A DNA stretch of 64,000 bases from Zhengitettix transpicula. Its lineage: Eukaryota > Arthropoda > Insecta > Orthoptera > Tetrigidae. Positions within the stretch are counted from its first letter, which is position 1, and each line of letters starts with the position of its first letter. The notes under the pieces were generated by a model, which searched no databases, was not told the origin of the DNA, and was given only the letters and a program-made list of their open reading frames with translations. Below are positions 56,930 to 64,000 of this stretch, one piece after another. The DNA lies in the NCBI GenBank assembly GCA_037074705.1, contig CM073590.1:7394001-7458000 (forward strand), written 5' to 3'. A program made the translations under genes and the position numbers.

Positions 56930-57415
56930 CACTCAGCATGAGAGACGTGGCAACGCGTGATTAGCATACGAGAAGAAATTATGTTTTGTGTTGGAAGGAG
57001 TTCGCGGGAGAGCCCGAAGCTAAATGTTTCCCGGCGCGTGTGGTCCTCTCGACTTTCACTCCGCTCCCAGAGTGGGAAAACAGATCAAGGACTCGATTTG
57101 ATGTCCGTGCAGGCCGAGCTCGCTTTCCTTGAGTCCCTGGATGATATCCGGACACTCGTCCCCGCGGAATTTAAACCCATCGCCGTGGTCCGCCGAGGCA
57201 CGCGACGTTGCCATTTTCCATTACGTAACTGCATTGCATTATTCGGCATTAGTCGCGACCGTCTCCTGCAACGAAAGCTTTATATCCTAATTAATACGGA
57301 CAAAAGAATCAAAAGGTTATTACTTAATGCAGACAATCAATTTGCATTCATCGTACATTTTTTAATGTATATCAAAACTCATACAAATATTTTACTCCAA
57401 CGTATACTTTAACGT
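56930..57415. other. GC-rich unique island
   Basis: A sharp rise in GC and CpG between about 56935 and 57300, ending with GCATTGCATTATTCGGCATT and AAGCTTTATATCCTAATTAA. A 151-codon plus-strand frame (56957-57412) crosses it. The first 110 residues are R/S/L-rich with no domain I recognise, and the last 40 are encoded by AT-rich DNA. The TAATTA and ATTA cores at its end are homeodomain-type, which would suit an enhancer. A coding exon is also possible. Confidence 0.4.
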
Positions 57416-58630
57416 TTAGTTTCCACGAATTTCTCAATCTCTGTTTTTAACTTTTACCTTTTGGAACATATTTGGATAAATTATTACAATTTATCCAAAA
57501 TTAATACATTAGAGTACATTTCCGGAATATATACAGATCATTTGTATACTTCTTGGTGTGTCTTGTTTTGAGTTACTCTGTAATTTCTTTTATATTCTGT
57601 AGTTCCGCTTTTATTTTGTTCAGGCTTTGTTTTGGTTTCAGGAATTATTTATTAATATTCATTGTAAGAATACTCATTAAAACTGTCCCGTACTTTTAGT
57701 ATTATTAAATCGATTTTTCTGTGTTCTATCGTAGTTATTTAATCTATTGTTTCCTTTATATTATCAAAAAATTTTAAAAAAATACAAAGAATTTTTTTTG
57801 TTCTACGTTAATAAAACATATTTTCCAGAACCTATTTCGTAATTTCACGTTAATTCCTCAACTGAGGACTAATGGAATAATATGGAAGTGGCACTTGACT
57901 CATTCGTGGAATAAGAAAATAAATAAGGTACAAGCTAATTCATGGAAAACAGGCACGAAGAACTGAATGATGAAGAAAGATTCTTTTAAATTTACAAAGG
58001 AGTTTTAAAAAATATATACAACGGCGTGTGTTTATGTAGTAAGGCATTTAATACGTACTTTCATTACAATGTTCTGTAAACATCACGAAGTAATTATTAC
58101 ATTCCTTATAATTTTATATAGACACGTCGAATAATATTTACTAGTAGTTAATTTATATTCCAATGGACATTATCAAATCACCCATAATTTTTTTACGAAT
58201 TTGTACTCAAATGCTATTATATTGAAATCATCAATATCACAACACACAAACTGTAATAATATAGTACTAGTCAACATAAAAAAGCCAAAGCCAATAAAAT
58301 GTCCACAGTATCAAATAAACAATTTAATTCCTTATTTCTTCATAACAAAAAATTAAATATATCCAAAATTGTTATTGTTTTTGTAAACAATTTTCAGATG
58401 AATATGGTCAGCTAACCGAAAGCTACTGATTTATTTAATTTTTGATAATGACGAAATAAGAAATCAAATTATTTATTTGATTCAGTGGACTGTTTATTGG
58501 TTTTGGATTTCCTGTATTGACTAATGTTATTATATTTTTAAATCTTAAATGAGGACAATTATTGTCTTCTACAAATGATCAGTAATTTTTTAAAAGAATA
58601 TATTCATGTATATTAACGTAATTTGGCCTT
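57416..58630. other. No gene recognised
   Basis: AT-rich DNA, no supported features. Confidence 0.4.
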
Positions 58631-58792
58631 AATAATACAAATAGCGAAATAGAGACAAAAGAATTAATGATAATACCAAACTCTTATGTTTTTAGTTTTC
58701 TTAGTACCTGAAGAAAGAAACAAGGTTTCCAGAAACTTTGTGTGGATTTATATCATCACTTCTTTTGTCTTTATTCGGCTATTTTCCTATTA
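58631..58792. mobile_element. PLE-derived fold-back, 162 bp
   Basis: The left arm (AATAATACAAATAGCGAAAT, AGAGACAAAAGAA, AATACCAAACTC) and the right arm (CCTGAAGAAAGAAACAAGG, CCAGAAACTTTGTGTGG, then TTTTGTCTTTATTCGGCTAT) are inverted copies of the PLE terminal repeat with almost no spacer. Confidence 0.75.
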
Positions 58793-59535
58793 TTAATTTT
58801 CAAAACAGGCGTGTATTTTTCTATTTAAAATTTGGTGCTAATTTGCAGATATTGTACAGGTATTTCAAATGTTGGTAAAATATTAATAACAAATCATATT
58901 TGCTTATAATTAAATTTGAAAAATTATTCTGACTTACATTAATAATATATAATATCATGGCCAAAAGTCAAAATTTATCTATTAAAAATTAAATGCCTAT
59001 GATACATTAATTAAATTAATTTATCTGTCCACTTTTCCGGAAACTATACATGATTATGAGATATTTCAACCTATGGCACTTGCATACTTCTGGCTCTTTT
59101 TATTCTCCAGTCTTCTTTTATTCCATTATCCCTGACATCTTTTTAAAGGCCCTCGTCGTTTTTGTAGTCGTTCGTGATCTCCTAGGTTGTAGTTCAAAAT
59201 TCTTTTCTTTCATCGTGAATCTCGTCTCCTCTGAAGATGTCGTGCTCATGGTTATTTCCATCACCATGTCTGTAACCCACATTTGGATGGTGTGATGAGT
59301 GCATATTTTTCAATCGACGTAATGAGAGACAGCGTCTTTGGTCTAGTTTCACAACTACTGCGCTTCATTTCTTTCCTTCACAAAGTACTAAAATGTTAAC
59401 CGTCAAAAATATTGTTACTTCATTTCGTTAACATCTATTAGAAATATTTCCATTTTCTGCATTACAGATCTCCATAGGAATTAAATCATGCGTCTACGTA
59501 AATAGCGGTGTTGTTTAACAAATATGAATGAGAAT
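58793..59535. other. No gene recognised
   Basis: A hydrophobic 81-codon plus-strand frame (59050-59295) has no recognisable domain. No repeats seen. Confidence 0.4.
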
Positions 59536-59539
59536 ATGT

Positions 59540-59880
59540 TGAAAGGTGAAAGTAATCCGTGGCGTATTAGGAAACCCATCGAGCCGTGAGACAACTGGAT
59601 ATCTCCGCGTGAAACTGATCCGACAAATCTGTCGATAATAAAGCAGCTATGGCGTGAAAGCTTCAGATAACGCAAGCAAGAGCTCGCTGCCGTTAGCGCC
59701 TTGTTCTTGTGCTTTATTTGAGCGCGTTTCCTTCGCACCTGCTCCGCTCCACGGCGTCCTTGGACAAGACAAAGTCAGCTTCATCTCAGCAACGGAGCCT
59801 GGACCACCAAACACATTATTCTGTCAGGCTACTCGACATGGATGTGTCATGTGGACTTGTTTGGCCACACAGCAATTTAA
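59540..59880. other. GC-rich unique island
   Basis: About 340 bp of balanced to GC-rich DNA with open frames on both strands (59654-59956 plus, 59481-59738 minus) and no recognised protein. It contains GATATC and ATCGA-type phrases but no repeat structure. Candidate conserved non-coding element or exon. Confidence 0.35.
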
Positions 59881-61275
59881 CATTCATAGAAATAATAATG
59901 AAATGATGAATATTCATACCTGCAATTATGACTTTTGCAAACAACATCCATATTAATAAATAAAAATATTAATTTGTGCTGAGCTGGAAGCAAACATTTC
60001 ATTCGTAAACTAGTCTTCGAATAAATCTGCAATGTGAAGTTCTTTTACTGAAATGTAAGTAGAATTATAAAATTTAATCAGTGAAATTAAATCAAATAAA
60101 TTCCCTTTCCTTCAATTAAAATTACTTGCAAAGTCTAAATGTGATTAAACTGTACAGAAATTCTTGGAATATTCTAGACCTAAATCACGACTTTTAATAA
60201 ATATTCTGGAGTATCAAATTCACGATTTTGACTATCATCTGCATGATCATTCAAGAAAAAATATTTTCACTTCCTTTCCGTATGGATACTTAAACTGTGA
60301 TGAATAAATCATATTTATATTTGTACAATTAAAATTGTATTATTTTCTACTAAAATTTATAATAACAACTACAATATTTTCTACAGATCAAAGTATAAAC
60401 ACTGATGAATGTACAAGCACGTAAAAAGAACGACTTGTCTGGATTGCATTCCAACGTTGGGTCCAGTGTCGATTTCTTTCCATCATTCCTTGAATTTTTT
60501 GTTCTGCTGCTTTTGTTTTTCCAAATACCCGTCATTTTATCGGTATAGTTTTTAAGAAAACTAAACGAATCCCAACGATGTCAGAATGACGATATAATTA
60601 AACATTTGTGATATCAGAAAAGCCAGTCTGTAAAAAGCCCTTCACCACATAGTAATTTACTTAATGAATTAAACAGTGGATCTGAAACAACATACACTGA
60701 AGAAATCCGTAGACAAGCATGAAATGAAAGATTATTGCAAACGTTCATAAATGTTTTTTTTCTTCAAATGAATAGTAATGGATGGTGATTGGTTAGACCG
60801 TGTTAAAAATATGGTTGATAATTATTTATTATCTTTAGGCATTTTCAAGTGTGACGTTAAGTTTATATCACTCACAGCTCATTATAAACTGTTAAATAAA
60901 CCCCAAAATTTGTCAGAAAATTGTGCTTAATTAACCAAAAGAAAAAATTATTACAAATAAGTAAATTTTAATTATTTATTTAATATTTTGTTTTGTCAAT
61001 TCCACACTTATAACTTATTTTATAAGTTTGAATCATTTTGGTGTATTACGTGAGGAAGTACCAAAATTATGAACGAAACCGTATTCCACTGATTTTTTTG
61101 TTGGTGTTCAATAATAATATTTATGACATACTGGCTGTTATTTTTTAGGTTTATTACATGACAATTGCTATATTATATTACGTATTTAAAAAATTGACAT
61201 GGTCAGTCGCTTAGTGCCGTCATATACTATATTTCTAATGAATTGCGTGTCACTTTAAAGTTTTACTCATGCTGA
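59881..61275. other. No gene recognised
   Basis: AT-rich. A 61-codon minus-strand frame at 60350-60535 lacks motifs. Confidence 0.4.
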
Positions 61276-61341
61276 AGAGAGCCTCTGGTCCTATAGCGGC
61301 AAATGACACAGGTCCTCGTATAAAAACGACGTCATAATCAT
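61276..61341 (+). repeat. Isolated 3'-terminal block of the LINE at 6296 and 26692
   Basis: GAGAGCCTCTGGTCCTATAG then CGGCAAATGACACAGGTCCT and ATAAAAACGACGTCATAATC parallel the terminal block of the minus-strand LINE copies (GGCCTCTGGTTCTATAACGA, CAAGGGACACTGGTCTTCC, TATAAAAATGATATCATGAT). No LINE coding sequence precedes it, so it is either an extreme 5' truncation or a SINE sharing the LINE tail. Confidence 0.6.
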
Positions 61342-63170
61342 CCAAGTTTCACTTCATTTTGAAAAGGGCCGAAAACTAATAATTAACTATCATCCATGTA
61401 ACTGGTTTTGGTATTCTCAACTGAAACAAATAATAATAATATTTTTTCCCACCTGATCTGAGGATGTAGACCCGTGGTCAGAAATTTTAATCTTGTACTG
61501 TGTATTAACTCAGATTTCGTATCAGTGCAAGATGACCATAAACTATATTAATGGCCTGTTCTGTCTCCTTCATATTATATACAATCACTAAATGCATTCG
61601 AAACAGCCAGTCATAAAACCCGGCGCTAGGTAGGACACGCGTATGAATACATTCACTTCGAAAGATGAATATTTTGGTGACGCAGCAGCATGCAGCATGC
61701 ACTGCAAAAGGAATTTGTTAATGTTTCGTTTCGTTTGCCACGCTGTATTTTAAAAATTCTCTCATTTCAGTTGAAGATCATGACAACATATTTCCACATT
61801 CTGTAACACGTCGTGAAAGACAATACGTACATTTTCTTAGATGTCAAGCTCGGTTAGTTCACATTATAAAAAAGATAATTTTATTTTTGCGTTGTACAAT
61901 CATAAATCTCAAATGTTAATCAATAGCTGCAAGAGTTATTCAGAAGCAGTTCATGATAAGAATTTGGCCCAAGTGTTTTCAAAATATAATTGTACTAGAT
62001 GATACAATTGTCACGTCGTCAGAAGATATAATTCTGTTCAAGAAGCTCCTTGACTTCAGTACAGAACAACTGATTAGTAGATAGTTGAAATGAAGCTTGC
62101 TGATATATTCTGGACGTCACGAATCTCGAAACGTCCAACGCTCGCATACATTACATCACATCGAAACTTAATTACTTTATGATCCTTCAAATGATATGCT
62201 TGGAATATTCATGAGTTCAACTGGTAATTAACGCAAGATTAACGTTGTTATTAACACCTATCGCACGTCCTTCACCCTTAAAAAACTAGTTGGAATTAGA
62301 ATGAAGAACAAAAACTTTCAGAAGAGCAAATACCGATGATAAGATTTGCGGACGTCATATAAGTTAAGTTATTCATGTTAAAGAAATACTATAATCACTA
62401 ATATTATAGTTCGATCTTATGTGGTGAAGAAACGGGAAACAGTTATGTTCTTTAATGGGAAATATTACCATGAACGGCCGGTAAAAGCTTTAAGGATGCG
62501 ATCAGTTTTATAGAAGATAAATGTTTCATTTTCCATATTTTAATTACGATTACTGTAGAGTTTCATTTTATATACCGTGGAAGTCAAATGATGGTAATTG
62601 GGAAGTCTGGAAACGAAGTAGAAGAATGGTGTATGCTAAAAGGGGAGACGAAATTATAAATAAATAAATATTTGACGAATGTAGAAGTTCTTGCAGTTGG
62701 GTTTAAGGTATATTTTAGTATTCTTAAAGACTGTCAACGACGGTGCTGTGTAAGATAGGAATCATAGTGTATTAAATGTGACAATATTATCTGCGTGCGA
62801 GCAGTGGGGTTTCCCTGTTGTCCTTAATTCCTAATAACATAATATCCTTTTCCAGAAATTTCATTTTTTTGGAATTTCTTACAAATTATTCTTATGTTCT
62901 TATTAAAAAAATTGAATATTGTATCAATGAGAGGAACACTTTATTATATGATATTAGAAATCTTTCACTCGCCTGTTATTGAACTATTACCGTAGTATAC
63001 AATTAAAAACAAAAGGCAGCTACAGCAGTATGTAAATTGTATAGTAATGCTTGTGGAATTTAGGAAATGACATACGACAGAAGATGGCGAATTTAGAGAT
63101 CAATCGTCTAAGAGATGACTGTAATTAATAATAAACTTATTGTATAAATGTATGACCTCTGTTTTCTGAC
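61342..63170. other. No gene recognised
   Basis: About 1.8 kb of AT-rich DNA with no supported features. Confidence 0.4.
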
Positions 63171-63179
63171 AGTCGAGTG

Positions 63180-63960
63180 AAACCGAGCCATCTCGTCTCA
63201 TATGAACGTTTCAATTTGTAGCTTCCTTTGTTCTTTTGTCTGCCTCATGCCACTTATCTCTTCTTTCGCGGCGGTAACTGGCCGCGAAATAGCAGTAGTT
63301 GGTGCGCTTCTCTTCGAATAATCATCTAGCGAGGAACAGCTCTTTTAAATTCAAACAGTAACCACAACGGAAGGAGGCCAGAGTTTTAATATTACTGGCG
63401 GCCACACTACCTGTGTTCGGTGGTCTATTACTGCACGTCCACAAAAAACCGCCCCGTCCGGCCGGTAGATTGGGTTCAAGTATAGCCCGGGGGCCGGCGC
63501 GACGTGGCAACGCCGCGGAGGAGTGACCGGTCCGTGGGAAGCGCGCCACGTTCCCGAACGCACTCGGCCAACTCCGGAGACGCTCGGGCACGCGAACGGC
63601 GAACGCCACGCGAGCGCTTCCATTGTTAGGCGGCCGACTCGGCCTGTTTTTTGGTCCGACTCCGAGCGTTGACCTCTGCAGAGGTCAAGCAGTCAGGGGT
63701 TAAAACCGAACCCAAACAACGGTGGCGAGGGATCTGCGTCAATTGGACTTGACGGTAAATGGCTGTAGGCTTTCGGTAGAGCGCAGTTCGAAGTTCAATT
63801 ATAACGACTCCTCCTGCATCTGCATTCCAGACGAGAGATATCTGCGAACACCTGCTCCGTCGTGATTCAATCGCTGGGAAGCGGTCAGGCGGCCTCTCGA
63901 AAGAGAAAATGTAGCCGTTACAAAAACCAACAACGCTGCTAAGTCGCGAACAGATGCAGA
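63180..63960. promoter_or_regulatory. CpG-rich island, candidate promoter or first exon
   Basis: The most GC- and CpG-dense part of the window (especially 63400-63660), in strong contrast to the surrounding AT-rich DNA. Frames on the minus strand (63322-63609 and 63351-63623) are open but R/A/P-rich, as expected from GC-rich DNA, and show no domain. No TATA box was seen; TCCAGACGAGAG near 63828 could be a downstream element. An island like this at a window edge could be the TATA-less promoter and 5' untranslated exon of a gene lying mostly outside. Orientation cannot be decided. Confidence 0.4.
63669..63688. promoter_or_regulatory. Everted nuclear-receptor half-site palindrome (ER6)
   Basis: A perfect 20-bp palindrome: TTGACCT and AGGTCAA half-sites pointing away from each other, with CTGCAG between the TGACCT and AGGTCA hexamers. 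AGGTCA is the consensus half-site of nuclear receptors, and everted repeats with 6-8 bp spacing bind some RXR/USP-type heterodimers. Its place in the CpG-rich island supports a regulatory role, but binding is inferred only. Confidence 0.45.
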
Positions 63961-64000
63961 TTAGATTATTTATTACTACTACTGTAAGATGAATCAGACA

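Noticed and set aside
56957..57412. 151-codon frame as a gene
   Set aside because: Low-complexity R/S/L-rich start, an AT-driven tail and no recognised family; kept only as a GC-rich island.
59050..59295. 81-codon hydrophobic frame
   Set aside because: Composition-driven, no domain, no supporting signals.

Overview
The window is AT-rich eukaryotic DNA in which no intact host protein-coding gene, rRNA or tRNA gene can be supported. Almost everything recognisable is the debris of transposable elements: Penelope-like elements (PLEs) with a GIY-YIG endonuclease, non-LTR retrotransposons (one Jockey-like), LTR-retrotransposon LTRs with primer-binding-site leaders, a short Helitron, an IS630/mariner-related DNA transposon, fold-back (MITE-like) hairpins, and (TA)n microsatellites. 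This mixture, the decayed state of every copy and the low gene density fit a large arthropod genome. A polyneopteran insect such as a cockroach is plausible, but nothing in the sequence fixes the species.

Layout. 1-5 kb: a fold-back element (1573-1770), an LTR copy embedded in TA repeats (2068-3065) and a hairpin-cassette element (3150-3440). 6-9 kb: two LINE fragments (6296-7150 minus, 8050-8870 plus) and a GC-rich unique island (9110-9620). 10-12 kb: a second TA-embedded LTR with repeated primer-binding-site-like units, then an LTR- or promoter-like block with a TATA box. 16.6-17.9 kb: the best-preserved PLE (minus; RT motifs and GIY-YIG domain). 18.4 kb: one copy of an unclassified repeat. 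20.2-21.3 kb: a nested block in which a Helitron with precise ends abuts a small PLE fold-back. 23.7-26.5 kb: two more PLEs with long inverted terminal arms, separated by a GC-rich island. 26.7-27.7 kb: a second copy of the minus-strand LINE. 28.6 kb: another fold-back. 30.3-31.35 kb: a broken IS630/mariner-like transposon carrying an inverted internal duplication. 32.8-33.4 kb: a diverged LTR. 35.8-36.2 kb: a tandem pair of the 18.4-kb repeat. 37-44 kb: small repeats, a PLE fold-back, a hairpin next to a SINE-like tRNA remnant, and an LTR-leader-like segment. 45.5-48.0 kb: a degenerate Jockey-like LINE running from endonuclease to the RT C-terminus. 53.2-54.1 kb: a TA-flanked solo LTR. 57 and 59.6 kb: GC-rich islands. 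63.2-64 kb: a CpG-rich island that may be a promoter or first exon of a gene continuing beyond the window, with a perfect everted nuclear-receptor half-site palindrome.

Three patterns recur. First, one LTR family lies inside or next to (TA)n tracts at four loci. Second, at least eight PLE-related loci are fold-backs or half fold-backs whose arms end in the same sequence. Third, a short cassette (CTGANGA, small hairpin, GAAACGT), resembling a hammerhead-ribozyme core, occurs about twenty times in both orientations and in several element families. The GC-rich unique islands could be exons or conserved regulatory DNA, but sequence alone does not decide. All family assignments come from reading motifs by eye; no database search was run.
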